A stretch of DNA of 64,000 bases from Streptomyces atratus (GCF_014648655.1 NZ_BMRN01000001.1:362082-426081), one strand, 5' to 3'; positions 17,514 to 27,049 are shown, numbered from the stretch's first letter. Numbers and translations are program-made. The notes: generated from the sequence alone by a model not told the origin.

Positions 17514-19133
17514 TCAGGCAGCGGCCAGCTCCTTGCGGGCTGCGCGGCGCACTGCCGCGAGCACCGGATCGAGCGCGGGAACGGCCGCCAGGAGCTGCTT
17601 GGTGTACGGGTCCCGGGGATCTCCGTACACCTGGTCCACCTCACCCTCCTCGACGATCCGGCCCCGTCGCATGACGGCGACCCGGTCGCTGACCTGCCGT
17701 ACGACGGCGAGGTCGTGCGCGATGAAGACCAGGGCGAGCCCCAGCTCCCGCTGCAACTGCGCCAGCAGGGCGGTCACCTGGGCCTGGGTCGTCACATCGA
17801 GTGCGGAGACGGCCTCGTCGCAGACGATCAGTTCCGGCTCGGCGGCCAGCGCCCGTGCGATCCCGACGCGCTGGCGCTGTCCGCCGCTGAACTCGTGCGG
17901 GTAGCGGTCGTACTGCTCGGGGTCGAGCCCGACCCGCTTCAGCAGATCCCGTACCCGGGCCCGGATCACGGCCTCGTCGCGCTCCCCGGAAGCCCGCAGC
18001 GGGTCGGCGACCGATTCGCCGATCGAGCGGCGTGGGTTGAGGGAGGAGACGGGGTCCTGGAAGACCATCTGCACCCGGGCCCGACGGGTGAGCCGCCCGG
18101 AGGTGGGCTCCAGCAGTCCGACGAGCATCCGCCCGAGGGTGGTCTTTCCGCTGCCGCTCTCGCCGACGATGCCGAGGGTTTCGCCGCGCCGGACCGTGAG
18201 GGAGACACCGTCGACGGCGGCGAGGGTGGACTTGCCCCTGCCGAACACCTGCCGGACGTCGACGGCTTCGACGAGCGGCTCGGTCCCGACGAGTTCCTCA
18301 CCATTGACGGATACCTCGCCCCTGTCCGCGGCCGGCTTCTCGTCCGAGGCCGCCGGGCGGGCCGGAATGCGCGGCACCGCCGCCAGCAGAGTCTGCGTGT
18401 ACGGCTCGCGCGGCGCCACGAGCACCTCGCCCACCGGCCCCCGTTCCACCGCCCGCCCCGACTGCATGACCAGTACCTCGTCGACCGATTCGGCCGCCAC
18501 GCCCACGTCATGCGTGACCAGCAGCAACCCCATGCCCGTCTCCCGCCGCAGATTGTGCAGCAGGTCCAGGATCTGGGCCTGGACGGTGACGTCCAGGGCG
18601 GTCGTCGGCTCGTCGGCGATCAGCAGCTGGGGTTCGCAGGCCAGGGCCATCGCGATCAGTGCCCGTTGCCGCATCCCGCCGGAGAACTCGTGCGGCCGGG
18701 ACCGGGAGCGTCGTACCGCGTCGGGAATCCCGACCCGGTCCAGCACCTCGACGGCCCGGGCCCGCGCCAGCCGCCGGGAGGCGCGGTTGTGGACCCGGTA
18801 CACCTGGGCGATCTGGTCGCCCACCGCGTAGTACGGGTCCAGCGAGGACAGCGGGTCCTGGAAGACCATCGCCGCCTTCGCGCCCCGCAGAGCACGCAGT
18901 TCCGCGTCGTCCGCCGCGGTCACGTCCACCCCGGCGACCCGGATCGAGCCGTCGACCCTGGCCCCGGTCCCCCGGTGCAGTCCGAGCAGGGCGTACGCCG
19001 ACGCGCTCTTGCCGGAGCCGGACTCGCCGACGACGCCGAGTGCGCCGCCGGCCTCCAGCGAGAACGACAGCTTCTCCACCGCGCGTACGTCGCCGAACGA
19101 GATCGAGAGATCGGAGACTTCGACCAGGCTCAT
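17514..19133 (-). CDS. Fused dual ATPase of a peptide/nickel-type ABC transporter (DppD-DppF like)
   Basis: A 539-residue protein with two complete ABC ATPase domains in tandem. Domain 1 has [11 protein letters not shown] and [12 protein letters not shown] with [10 protein letters not shown]. Domain 2 has [11 protein letters not shown] and [12 protein letters not shown] with [10 protein letters not shown]. It powers oligopeptide-type uptake by the two permeases encoded just upstream. The ATG at 19133 overlaps the permease stop (ATGA), so translation is coupled. The second domain has DEAVSALD where most family members read DEPVSALD, a common variation. Confidence 0.93.
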   Translation of the reverse strand: MSLVEVSDLSISFGDVRAVEKLSFSLEAGGALGVVGESGSGKSASAYALLGLHRGTGARVDGSIRVAGVDVTAADDAELRALRGAKAAMVFQDPLSSLDPYYAVGDQIAQVYRVHNRASRRLARARAVEVLDRVGIPDAVRRSRSRPHEFSGGMRQRALIAMALACEPQLLIADEPTTALDVTVQAQILDLLHNLRRETGMGLLLVTHDVGVAAESVDEVLVMQSGRAVERGPVGEVLVAPREPYTQTLLAAVPRIPARPAASDEKPAADRGEVSVNGEELVGTEPLVEAVDVRQVFGRGKSTLAAVDGVSLTVRRGETLGIVGESGSGKTTLGRMLVGLLEPTSGRLTRRARVQMVFQDPVSSLNPRRSIGESVADPLRASGERDEAVIRARVRDLLKRVGLDPEQYDRYPHEFSGGQRQRVGIARALAAEPELIVCDEAVSALDVTTQAQVTALLAQLQRELGLALVFIAHDLAVVRQVSDRVAVMRRGRIVEEGEVDQVYGDPRDPYTKQLLAAVPALDPVLAAVRRAARKELAAA

Positions 19134-20119
19134 GCCAGCACCACCCGTCGGTCGGCCATCGCCTGCAGAATGTCCGCGACGGCATTGGCAAGGACGACGA
19201 AGAATCCGGTGACGAGCACCAGACCGACGACCACCGGAAGATCCACGTGCTTCACGGCGTCGACGAGTTCGCGGCCGACCCCCGGAATCCCGAAGAGGGA
19301 TTCGGTGAGTACGGCGCCGCCGAACATCGAGCCGATGTCCAGTGCGCCGAGCGCGATCACCGGCGCCAGCGCACCGCGCAGCGCGTGCCGCCCCACGAGC
19401 GCCCGCTCGCTGACGCCGTACGCCCTGAAGGTGCGTACATGGTCCTCGGCCAGGGTCTCCAGCATCGAGGCCCGGGTCATCCGGGCGTACGGGGCCGCGG
19501 ACACCAGCGCCAGCGAGATCCAGGGCAGCAGCAGGTTCCAGGCCCACTGCTCGGGGTTCTCGGTGAGGGGCACATAGTCCGGGAACGGCAGGATCTGGAG
19601 CGCCGTGACCAGGATGATGATCAACAGCAGGCCGATGACGAAGACCGGTGTGGCCATGCCGGCCAGAGTGATCCCGGTGAGGATGCGCTCGGTCAGCCGG
19701 CCGCGCCGCCACACCGACAGCAGCCCGGTGCCGACACCGAGCAGCATCCACAGCACGAAGGCGCCGACGGCGAGCGAGGCGGTCGCCGGGAGCTTGGCCA
19801 GAATCAGCTCGGTGACCTGCTGGTCGCTCTGGTACGAGAGCCCCAGGCAGGGCGCCTGGCAGTGCAGCACCCCGGTTCCGGTCGAGTAGTCGCGGCCGAC
19901 GAAGAGACCCTGGAGGAAGTGCGCGTACTGCATGTACAACGGGTCGCCCAGGTGCAGTTGTCCGCTGACCTGTGCCACCTGCGCGGGCGAGCAGCGCGGA
20001 CCGCAGGCGATCTGTGCGACGTTGCCGGGGGCGACGTAGAAGGCCGCGTAGACGACGATGCTGAGCGCGAGCAGCACGAAGAGCGCCCCGCCGAGGCGTC
20101 TGAGCAGGAACCACTTCAC
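19130..20119 (-). CDS. Peptide ABC transporter permease, DppB-like
   Basis: A 329-residue permease. It starts with the family's VKWFLLRRLGGALF segment and first membrane helix, has a cysteine-containing periplasmic-side loop (ACGPRC and HCQAPC), then five further helices and the binding-protein-dependent transport signature around YARMTRASMLETL with a conserved Glu-Asp. The GTG start at 20119 overlaps the stop of the DppC-like gene (GTGA). It pairs with the other permease to form the channel. The paired cysteines in the extracellular loop are unusual and could form disulfides. Confidence 0.92.
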   Translation of the reverse strand: MKWFLLRRLGGALFVLLALSIVVYAAFYVAPGNVAQIACGPRCSPAQVAQVSGQLHLGDPLYMQYAHFLQGLFVGRDYSTGTGVLHCQAPCLGLSYQSDQQVTELILAKLPATASLAVGAFVLWMLLGVGTGLLSVWRRGRLTERILTGITLAGMATPVFVIGLLLIIILVTALQILPFPDYVPLTENPEQWAWNLLLPWISLALVSAAPYARMTRASMLETLAEDHVRTFRAYGVSERALVGRHALRGALAPVIALGALDIGSMFGGAVLTESLFGIPGVGRELVDAVKHVDLPVVVGLVLVTGFFVVLANAVADILQAMADRRVVLA

Positions 20120-21099
20120 GCGTCGGCCTCCTTCTTCCGGCCGGTGCCGATCCGCAGCCGGGACTCGGCGCGTGGGTCGAGTGCGGTGCGTACGCCCTCG
20201 CCGAGGACGGTCAGCGCCAGCACGGTGACGAAGAGCAGCAGGGCGGGGATCAGCAGATAGGTGGGCGCCGCCTGGTACCAGGTGTCGGCGTCGCTGAGCA
20301 TCTGTCCCCAGGACGGCGTGGGCGGTTTGATGCCCACGCCGAGGAAGGAGAGGGCCGCTTCGACGACGATGTCGGCCGGGAAGAGCAGCACGGCGTACGT
20401 GATGACGGGCGCGGCCAGTGCGGGCAGCAGTTCGCGCTTGGCGATCTGCCAGGAGCCCCAGCCGCTGAGCCGGGCGGCGGAGACATGGTCGAGCGATTTC
20501 AGCGCGAGCGTCTGGGCGCGCACGATCTTCGAGATGCCGGACCAGCCGACCAGGCCGATGATCACGGCGATCAGGACCGGGCGCGGGAAGCCCGTGGGGA
20601 CGACGGCGAGCGCGCCGAGCGCGATCACCATGACGGGCAGCGCGACCACGACGTCGGTGACCCGGCTGAGCGCCTGGTCGACGAAGCGGTTGCCGAGCCC
20701 GGCCACGAGGCCGACGCCGACCCCGATGATCACCTGGAGCAGGGTGGCGGCGAGCGCGACACCGAGCGAGACCCGTGCCCCGTGGACGACGCGTGCGAAC
20801 AGATCGCGTCCGGTGAGCGGTTCGACGCCGAGCCAGTGCTCGGCGCTGATCCCGCCGAAGGAGCCGAGCGGCACCCCGCCGGTGGCGGAGTCGACGAGAT
20901 CCGGGTGGTACGTGGTGGGGTCCTGGCCCTCGATGCCCGCGAGCAGCGGTGCGGCGAGCGCGATCAGGACCAGCAGGGCGACGACGACGGCCGCCACGAG
21001 GGCTGCGCGCCGGGCGCGCAGCCGCCGCCAGAACGGATGGGCCCCGGAGGCGGGGGCCTTGACGGCCCCCGCCTCCTCGGCCAGTAGAGCTTCGGCCAT
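20116..21099 (-). CDS. Peptide ABC transporter permease, DppC-like
   Basis: A 327-residue second permease. It has a cytosolic N-terminus, one helix (AALVAAVVVALLVLIALAAP), the OppC N-terminal region, the HWLGVEPLTGRDLFARVVHGARVSL block typical of DppC/OppC, and five more helices with ALSFLGVGIKPPTPSWGQML near the C-terminus. It lies 2 bases after the substrate-binding protein gene and overlaps the DppB-like gene, so the four genes form one operon. Confidence 0.93.
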   Translation of the reverse strand: MAEALLAEEAGAVKAPASGAHPFWRRLRARRAALVAAVVVALLVLIALAAPLLAGIEGQDPTTYHPDLVDSATGGVPLGSFGGISAEHWLGVEPLTGRDLFARVVHGARVSLGVALAATLLQVIIGVGVGLVAGLGNRFVDQALSRVTDVVVALPVMVIALGALAVVPTGFPRPVLIAVIIGLVGWSGISKIVRAQTLALKSLDHVSAARLSGWGSWQIAKRELLPALAAPVITYAVLLFPADIVVEAALSFLGVGIKPPTPSWGQMLSDADTWYQAAPTYLLIPALLLFVTVLALTVLGEGVRTALDPRAESRLRIGTGRKKEADA

Positions 21100-21101
21100 G
21101 G

Positions 21102-22826
21102 TTACTTGACCGCGACCTGCGAGATGTCGAGCACACCGGTCCAGTCGCTGATCACGACGTTCTTGACGGCCTCGCCGTACAGGCGCTTGTAGACCGGGTG
21201 GAACAGCGGCACGGTCAGTGCCTGCTCACCGACCTTCTCGTCGAGCGCGCCCCAGCGCTTCGCGGCGGCGCTCAGGTCGGTCAGCTGGTTGATCTCGTCG
21301 ATCTCCTTGTTGACCGCGGGGTCGTTCAGCTGGGCGGAGTTGAAGTTGTACCCGGCCTTGACGATCTGACGTCCATCGAAGATCGGTGCGAAGAACGGAC
21401 CGCCGGACGGCCAGTCGGCGCCCCAGCCGCCGAGGAAGAAGCCGGGCTCGCTCTTCACGTTGTAGACCGTGTCGGAGTAGTCGTTGCTCTCCAGGCCCTG
21501 GAGCTTGACGGTGATGCCGGCCCTCTTCAGCGCCTCCTGGAGAGCGGTGGCGATCTCCGGGCTGGTGGCGAAGTCCTTGTCGTTGGAGTGCGTGAGGGTG
21601 ACGGTCAGCCCCTTGGGGTAGCCGGCCTCCTTCAGCAGTTCCTCGGCCTTGGCGGCGTTGCCGGACTTCCCGGCCGGGAAGTGGTCGTACGGGGTGTACC
21701 CGAAGGCCTTCTGGTCGGGGAGGAAGGTGGTGGCGGGTTCGGCGAGCGAGGAACCGCCGGCTGCGTTGACCACGGAGGAGCGGTCGACGGCGTACGAGAT
21801 CGCCTGGCGCACCTTCGGGTTGTCGAACGGCTTCACCTTCGGGTTGAAGGCGATGTAGTTGGTGTAGCCGAAGTGGCCGGTGCCGACGCGGGCGGCGAGC
21901 TTCTTGTCACCGGTGACCTTGGCGAGTTCGGCCGGGCCCAGGTTGGTGTCGGTGGTGACGGCGGCCGCGTCGGCGCCCTGCGATGCGGAGAGGCGCTGGT
22001 TGATGACGGCGGAGTCGAGCCCGGAGCGCACGTCGATCCGGTCGGGGTAGGCCTTGCGCTCCTCGTCGGTCGCGGCCGACCAGTGCGGGTTGCGCTCCAG
22101 GACGAGGCGCTCGCCGTCGCCCTCGTTCCTGACGACCTTGTACGGCCCCGAGGAGATCGGGTGCTCCTCGTACTTGGTGCCCTTGTCCTTGGCCTTCGGC
22201 ACCGGGGTCGTCTGGGTCTGCGTGGCCAGGAAGGGGAATTCACCCTCCGGCTTGTTGAGGTGGAAGACGATCGTCTTCGCGTCGGGCGTCTCGATCGAGT
22301 CGAGGCCCTTCTTGTCCTTGTACGGGCCCTGGTAGTCGGCCCCGCCGATCAGCCAGTCGCGCAGGTAGGGCGCACCGCCGGAGAGCTCGGCGGCGAAGGA
22401 GCGCTCGATGCCGTACTTGATGTCGGCACTCGTGATCGCGGTGCCGTCCTCGTACTTCAGGCCGTCCTTGAGGGTGTATGTCCACACGGTGGCGTTCTTG
22501 CTGGGCGTGCCCAGGTCGGTCGCCAGGTCGGGGACGACCTTCGCGCCGGCCGCGCCGTCCTCCCGGTTGCGGGTGGTGAGCGTACGGAAGACGAGGGACG
22601 GGACGTTGCCGCCGCCGGAGGTGTAGAGCCGGGCGGGGTCGAAGTCCTCCTGCGGCTTGCTGTTGAGGACGGTGAGCGTGCCGCCCTTCCTGGGCGTGCC
22701 CGCTGCGCCGGAATTGCCGTCGCTGTCCTTGCTGTCCTGGGGCCCGCAGGCCGCGGCACCCGCGGCCACGACGAGTACTGCGGCGGCCGCTGCCACGCGG
22801 CGCGATATGACGGACGGTTGACGCAT
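21102..22826 (-). CDS. Peptide ABC transporter substrate-binding lipoprotein (SBP family 5)
   Basis: A 574-residue extracellular solute-binding protein. From ATG 22826 the signal peptide runs RQPSVISRRV, a long Ala/Val stretch, then lipobox GAAAC. Family 5 features follow: a GGTLTVLN opening, YTLKDGLKYEDGTAITSADI, and a C-terminal NFNSAQLNDPAVNKEID region. It binds peptides or similar ligands for the two permeases and the dual ATPase. The likely control signal is the Cys-Cys leader ORF about 230 bases upstream. The 5' extension to 22997 in the same frame is not supported. Confidence 0.93.
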   Translation of the reverse strand: MRQPSVISRRVAAAAAVLVVAAGAAACGPQDSKDSDGNSGAAGTPRKGGTLTVLNSKPQEDFDPARLYTSGGGNVPSLVFRTLTTRNREDGAAGAKVVPDLATDLGTPSKNATVWTYTLKDGLKYEDGTAITSADIKYGIERSFAAELSGGAPYLRDWLIGGADYQGPYKDKKGLDSIETPDAKTIVFHLNKPEGEFPFLATQTQTTPVPKAKDKGTKYEEHPISSGPYKVVRNEGDGERLVLERNPHWSAATDEERKAYPDRIDVRSGLDSAVINQRLSASQGADAAAVTTDTNLGPAELAKVTGDKKLAARVGTGHFGYTNYIAFNPKVKPFDNPKVRQAISYAVDRSSVVNAAGGSSLAEPATTFLPDQKAFGYTPYDHFPAGKSGNAAKAEELLKEAGYPKGLTVTLTHSNDKDFATSPEIATALQEALKRAGITVKLQGLESNDYSDTVYNVKSEPGFFLGGWGADWPSGGPFFAPIFDGRQIVKAGYNFNSAQLNDPAVNKEIDEINQLTDLSAAAKRWGALDEKVGEQALTVPLFHPVYKRLYGEAVKNVVISDWTGVLDISQVAVK

Positions 22827-23054
22827 CGGAAGGTGACCTCTCGGAGTACTGCCTGAAGAAAAGAACGGAGGGAATTTCCGTGCAGGCAGCAACGAGAGCG
22901 AGTGCACACAACCGGTCGGCACAGGGAAAAAGATGACCGGAACACTGAGACTGTCGCGCCTGCGGACGGAGTGCGCCCAGACGCGGCAGTCGTGCATGGT
23001 CGTCCGGGCCGGTTCAGGGCTCGGACAGAGGGCCGACGCGCGCTCGGGCAGGCG

Positions 23055-23150
23055 TCAGCAACAGTGGATGTCGGCGACGCTGTGCCCGGTCACGCCGATG
23101 AGCGCCAGCTCTATGGCGGCGCGTTCGGGGGTGACGGGGCTGCGTGACAT
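23055..23150 (-). CDS. 31-residue leader peptide ending in Cys-Cys, leaderless
   Basis: A 31-codon ORF (ATG 23150, TGA 23055) starting MSRSPVTPERAA and ending ADIHCC. Tandem cysteines immediately before the stop match the actinobacterial leaderless leader peptides described in mycobacteria as sensors of cysteine supply (cysteine-responsive attenuation). The promoter described next places +1 at or next to the A of the ATG, so no ribosome-binding site is needed. The first gene downstream encodes the binding protein of a peptide ABC transporter. The regulatory role is inferred; I see the peptide, its promoter and its position directly. Confidence 0.8.
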   Translation of the reverse strand: MSRSPVTPERAAIELALIGVTGHSVADIHCC

Positions 23151-23157
23151 GCCGAGA

Positions 23158-23186
23158 AATATGGATCACCGCCCAGGAGATGTCAA
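23158..23186 (-). promoter_or_regulatory. Housekeeping-type promoter of the leader ORF/ABC operon
   Basis: Minus-strand -35 TTGACA (23186-23181), 17-base spacer, -10 CATATT (23163-23158). Seven bases separate the -10 from the ATG at 23150, so transcription should start at the start codon. Between the leader stop and the binding-protein gene, an imperfect 10-bp GC-rich hairpin (22991-22982 with 22958-22949) is followed 17 bases later by five Ts. It could be an attenuator but is not a classic terminator. Bases 23151-23316 hold no other gene. Confidence 0.75.
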
Positions 23187-23316
23187 CGCAGAATGAGACA
23201 ACCATCTCGACATGCAGACAGAATGGGGCGTGGACGCGCCGACCGGCAGATGACGGCGGAGCCCGGCTCGATCGACGAGACGGCCCGGCACACCTCCCGG
23301 CCCGGCCCTTTTCGAT

Positions 23317-24573
23317 TCAACTGCCCGGATACACCCAGGCGTTGGGCCGGCACTTGATGTCGTCGATGTCCAGGGACTTGGTCTGCTGCTGCATCACCGG
23401 AGCGAGGGCTCCCGGCGTGCCACAGCTCACATGGCCGTGCCCCAGCCGGTGACCGACCTCATGGTTGATCAGCATCTGGCGGTAGGCGAGGAGTTTGTCC
23501 GGGCCGAACGTCGACGACCCCTGCGCCCAGCGGTAGGCGTTGATCATCACGCGTTCGGTTGCCGCGGAGTCGCACGAGACGTTGTCCTCGGTCGTGTCCA
23601 GGCCCGACTTCCGGCACCAGTCCCCGGTGGTGCCGGGACTGGCCAGGGTGATCACGAAATCGGGGTCACCGGAGGAGATCCGCTCGAACGTCATGGCACC
23701 GTCGTGCGCCCAGCTGCGGTCGTCGTTGAGCGTCTCCTGGACGGCCCGGGCGAAGAGCGAGGCGTCGAGTCCGAGGCCCTGCTCGACATCGATCCGGTAG
23801 CGGTACTTGTGGCCCCCGCCCGGGGCCTTCGCCGTACCCGGAACCGCCTCGAACTTCCCGGACCCATGGAGTTTCGGGGAGAGCGGATACGCCTTGGCCA
23901 TCTTCTCCGCATACGAAAGGGACTTGACCTGCGCCACCTTCGGGGTCGGCCGGTCGTCCGAGCGGGAAGCGCCGTCGGTGCCGTCCCGGTCGACGCCCGC
24001 GGGCTGCGCGGCACTGGTCCCGCCGTTGTCGTGGGCGACCTGCCCGGCCACGACCACCGCGAGCACGGTGGTCACCGCGGCGGCCGCGATGCCGGTGAAG
24101 GTGCGGCCCCTGGCGCCCTTGCCGTCCTTGGCGGGCGTCGGCGCGTCGGCGGCGCTGTGCGGTGGCTGCTCGTCCCACTCGCCGACCGAGCTGTACGGAC
24201 CGGCCGGTGGGACGGAAGGCCCACGGGGCGCGGGGGGTGCGGGCGGCGCATCGAACGCCTCGACGAACTCGCGCCGCGGTCCCGGTACCTGTGGCCGGGT
24301 ACCGGCCTGCTGCTGACGCCGGGGCACCGCCTGCTGCGGCCCGGTCCCCCAGCCGCCGCCGGGTTCACGCTGTTCGGGGTGACCGCCGCGGACGTGGCCG
24401 GTCTGCCGGAACGGGGCGTGTCCGTCCGCACCGGCCGGTGTGTCGGCCGACCTCCGGCGTCGCCCACTGCCCGGCCCCGGACGCACGCCCTCGCGATCAC
24501 CGGCCGTATTCGCGACGGCGGCCTCGATATCGGGCCCCGTGGGTTCGGGGCCCTTTCGACTATGTCGTCCCAT
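23317..24573 (-). CDS. DUF3152 membrane-anchored metzincin-like protein
   Basis: A 418-residue protein. It has an Arg/Pro/Gly-rich cytosolic N-terminal third, one membrane segment (GIAAAAVTTVLAVVVAGQV), and an extracytoplasmic domain matching DUF3152 (Rv3207c family). The domain carries a zinc-protease signature HEVGHRLGHGH: His 371, Glu 372, His 375, Gly 378, His 381, i.e. HExxHxxGxxH. Four cysteines flank it (WCRKSG, VSCDS, VSCGTP, IKCRP). A peptidase activity is plausible; the substrate is unknown. ATG at 24573 is chosen, 8 bases after the upstream hydrolase stop, so the two genes are probably co-transcribed. Confidence 0.86.
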   Translation of the reverse strand: MGRHSRKGPEPTGPDIEAAVANTAGDREGVRPGPGSGRRRRSADTPAGADGHAPFRQTGHVRGGHPEQREPGGGWGTGPQQAVPRRQQQAGTRPQVPGPRREFVEAFDAPPAPPAPRGPSVPPAGPYSSVGEWDEQPPHSAADAPTPAKDGKGARGRTFTGIAAAAVTTVLAVVVAGQVAHDNGGTSAAQPAGVDRDGTDGASRSDDRPTPKVAQVKSLSYAEKMAKAYPLSPKLHGSGKFEAVPGTAKAPGGGHKYRYRIDVEQGLGLDASLFARAVQETLNDDRSWAHDGAMTFERISSGDPDFVITLASPGTTGDWCRKSGLDTTEDNVSCDSAATERVMINAYRWAQGSSTFGPDKLLAYRQMLINHEVGHRLGHGHVSCGTPGALAPVMQQQTKSLDIDDIKCRPNAWVYPGS

Positions 24574-24581
24574 GCCCCGGA

Positions 24582-25544
24582 TCAGCTCCCGCCGCGTTCG
24601 TCGAGCAGTTCCCGAAACGCCTGGGCGACCGCCTCCGGGTACTCCATCATCGCCACGTGCCCCGCGTCGGGCAGTGTCAGCAGCCGCGAATCGCGGAAGG
24701 CCGCGGACGCCCTGCGTGCCATCCGGTACGAGACCAGCTGGTCCCGTCCGCCGTACACGAGCTGGGTCGGTGCGAGCACCCGCTCGGCCTGGCGCCACAG
24801 TCCGTGCTGCCCGCCCAGCGTGTACGCATCGACGATGCCACGTGCCGAGCGCGCCATCGCGTCCCAGAAGTACGGCAGCTCCAGCCGGCGCTCCATTTCG
24901 GCCACCGCTTCACGGAAGCCCGATTCGGAGACGCGCGCCGGATCGCCGTAACAGAGTGCCATGACGCCGCGCGTGCGCTCTTCCGCGGTCCAGTCCCTGG
25001 TCATCCTGGCGAACAGGGTTGCGACGCCCGGAACGGCGAGCAGTCCGGTCGGTACGGCGGGCCACTGCACCCGGATCTCGGGGAGCGCGGGCGAGATGAG
25101 GGTGAGGGTGCGCACCAGGTCGGGGCGGACCGCGGCAACCCGGGTGGCCACGGCGCCGCCGAGCGAATTGCCGAACAGATGGACGGGCCCGCGCTCCCCC
25201 GCGTCGAGGAACCGGATCACGGCACGGGCATGCCCGGTGACCGAGTAGTTGCCGTCGTCCGGCGGCGGCGAGTCACCGAAACCGGGCAGGTCGACCGCCT
25301 CGCCGTCCACCAGGTCCTGGAGCAGCGGCATCAGCGCCGACCAGTTCTGCGAGGAGCCGCCGAGCCCGTGCACGTAGAGCGCGGGCGGCAGCCCGGTCCG
25401 CTGCGGCGGCCGGGATCGGACGGTCAGCGTCAGTCCGGGCAGCGCGACGGAGCGCAACCCCTCCCCCTCCGCGACCCTGACGGCGCTCACCGTGGGGGCC
25501 ACCGCGGTGGCGGCGCGGTGGCCCGGCAGCTCGGTCGAAGACAT
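24582..25544 (-). CDS. Alpha/beta hydrolase
   Basis: A 320-residue soluble alpha/beta hydrolase. It has the HGLGGSS oxyanion region, nucleophile elbow GNSLGG, a cap region rich in Trp/Arg, an acidic residue in VYGGRDQLV and the catalytic histidine in LPDAGHVAMMEYP. Substrate unknown; esterase or lipase-like relatives include LipV-type proteins from the same mycobacterial neighbourhood. It is upstream of and nearly abuts the DUF3152 gene. Confidence 0.88.
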   Translation of the reverse strand: MSSTELPGHRAATAVAPTVSAVRVAEGEGLRSVALPGLTLTVRSRPPQRTGLPPALYVHGLGGSSQNWSALMPLLQDLVDGEAVDLPGFGDSPPPDDGNYSVTGHARAVIRFLDAGERGPVHLFGNSLGGAVATRVAAVRPDLVRTLTLISPALPEIRVQWPAVPTGLLAVPGVATLFARMTRDWTAEERTRGVMALCYGDPARVSESGFREAVAEMERRLELPYFWDAMARSARGIVDAYTLGGQHGLWRQAERVLAPTQLVYGGRDQLVSYRMARRASAAFRDSRLLTLPDAGHVAMMEYPEAVAQAFRELLDERGGS

Positions 25545-25653
25545 GCGGCAATGTTACGAGACGATCACACCGCGGTTCATGTGTTCGCGGTCACACACCG
25601 CATAGCGGCTTGCAGGGGTAGCTCCTAGGCTCGAAGCAAGGAAGGGAGTCACC

Positions 25654-25869
25654 ATGACGGTCGACCCCAGCGACCCGGAGACCTTCGAGGACATCCAGCC
25701 GGACGAACCGGACCAGGAGACACCCCGGGCGGACGCCGCCGAGCAGCAGGCCGATCTCCAGCAGCGGCGGGACGAACCGCTCACGGACATCGACCGGGAC
25801 AGTGCCAATGAGGCCGATGCGGCGGAGCAGGCTCGTGTTGTCACACAGGATGAAGATGATTATCGCTGA
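25654..25869 (+). CDS. Small acidic conserved protein
   Basis: 71 residues, about a third Asp/Glu and rich in Gln and Ala, with no hydrophobic segment; probably natively unstructured. A good ribosome-binding site (GGAAGGGAG) precedes the ATG. It is divergent from the hydrolase gene across 109 bases. I do not recognise a function. Confidence 0.7.
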   Translation: MTVDPSDPETFEDIQPDEPDQETPRADAAEQQADLQQRRDEPLTDIDRDSANEADAAEQARVVTQDEDDYR

Positions 25870-26037
25870 TACGCCCCGCTTTGCCCCATCGGTCGACGAA
25901 TCTGTGGCTACCGCAGCCGTCCGGTCCGTGAAATTCTGCGTCCGCGCCGCGCACACCCGGGTTACCCAAAAGTACGATGGCTGTATGGCGCAGCGTGCAC
26001 GGAAAAGCTGTGTCCGATCACAAATTTGGGAGGCGGC

Positions 26038-26679
26038 GTGACAGCCATCGAGCAGACCGAGGCGGCGCGCCCGCGGGGCACTCGACTGCCTCGCCGCGCC
26101 CGACGCAACCAGCTGCTGGGCGCCGCGCAGGAAGTATTTGTGGCGCAGGGTTACCACTCCGCCGCGATGGACGACATCGCGGAACGGGCGGGGGTCAGCA
26201 AGCCGGTGCTCTATCAGCACTTCCCGGGCAAACTGGAGCTCTATCTGGCCCTGCTCGACCAGCACTGCGAGTCGCTGCTCCAGGCCGTCCGCACGGCACT
26301 GGCGTCGACGACCGACAACAAGCTGCGCGTCGCCGCGACGATGGACGCGTACTTCGCATACGTCGAGGACGAGGGCGGCGCCTTCCGGCTGGTCTTCGAG
26401 TCGGACCTGACCAATGAGCCCGCGGTGCGCGAGCGCGTCGACCGGGTATCGCTGCAGTGCGCGGAGGCCATCTCCGACGTCATCGCCGGTGACACGGGAC
26501 TGTCCAAGGACGAGTCCATGCTGCTCGCGGTGGGTCTGGGCGGTGTCTCCCAGGTGGTCGCCCGCTACTGGCTCTCCAGCCAGTCCGCCATTCCGCGGGA
26601 CACGGCGGTGCAACTGCTCACTTCGCTGGCCTGGCGGGGCATCGCGGGCTTCCCGCTGCACGGCATCGATCAGCACTGA
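26038..26679 (+). CDS. TetR-family transcriptional regulator
   Basis: About 213 residues. The N-terminal helix-turn-helix is clear: RRNQLLGAAQEVFVAQGYH, then MDDIAERAGVSKPVLYQHFPGK, the canonical recognition helix. The C-terminal ligand domain is TetR_C-like (FRLVFESDL). It corresponds by position to Rv3208, which precedes the small DUF3107 gene. GTG at 26038 is preferred over TTG at 26026 because GGGAGG lies just upstream. The 168-base gap before it contains a likely promoter but no clear operator. Confidence 0.93.
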   Translation: MTAIEQTEAARPRGTRLPRRARRNQLLGAAQEVFVAQGYHSAAMDDIAERAGVSKPVLYQHFPGKLELYLALLDQHCESLLQAVRTALASTTDNKLRVAATMDAYFAYVEDEGGAFRLVFESDLTNEPAVRERVDRVSLQCAEAISDVIAGDTGLSKDESMLLAVGLGGVSQVVARYWLSSQSAIPRDTAVQLLTSLAWRGIAGFPLHGIDQH

Positions 26680-26821
26680 CGGAAGCCGCCGGGTGCGGTC
26701 GGCGCCCGTGTTCGCTGCGGGCGTTGCCCACCGACCGCTGGCGGATCCCCTCAGCGGGCTAATGTGTGCTGCGTACGGCGCGGTTCACCGCGCAGGGACT
26801 GACCGTCGGAGGGACATAGCC

Positions 26822-27049
26822 GTGGAGGTCAAGATCGGGGTGCAGCACACGCCCCGGGAGATCGTTCTGGAGAGCGGGCTTTCCGCCGAAGAGGTCGAGA
26901 GCACGGTCGCCGAGGCTCTCACCGGTAAGGCGCAGCTGCTCAGCCTCACGGACGAGAAGGGCCGCAAGGTCCTGGTGCCGGCCGACCGGATCGCGTACGT
27001 GGAGATCGGCGAGCCGAGCACGCGCCGCGTGGGGTTCGGCACGCTGTAG
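26822..27049 (+). CDS. DUF3107 family small protein
   Basis: A 75-residue acidic protein matching DUF3107 (TB9.4/Rv3208A family): VEVKIGVQHTPREIVLES start, middle LTDEKGRKVLVPADRIAYVEIGEP, C-terminal VGFGTL. Function unknown. The GTG start at 26822 has GGAGGG 8 bases upstream. It lies downstream of the TetR gene across 142 bases and is followed by a terminator, matching the mycobacterial order. Confidence 0.88.
   Translation: MEVKIGVQHTPREIVLESGLSAEEVESTVAEALTGKAQLLSLTDEKGRKVLVPADRIAYVEIGEPSTRRVGFGTL

Noticed and set aside
19134..20114. Extension of the dual ATPase frame to 866 codons
   Set aside because: The extension is the permease gene read in the wrong frame; the ATPase ATG at 19133 overlaps the permease stop.
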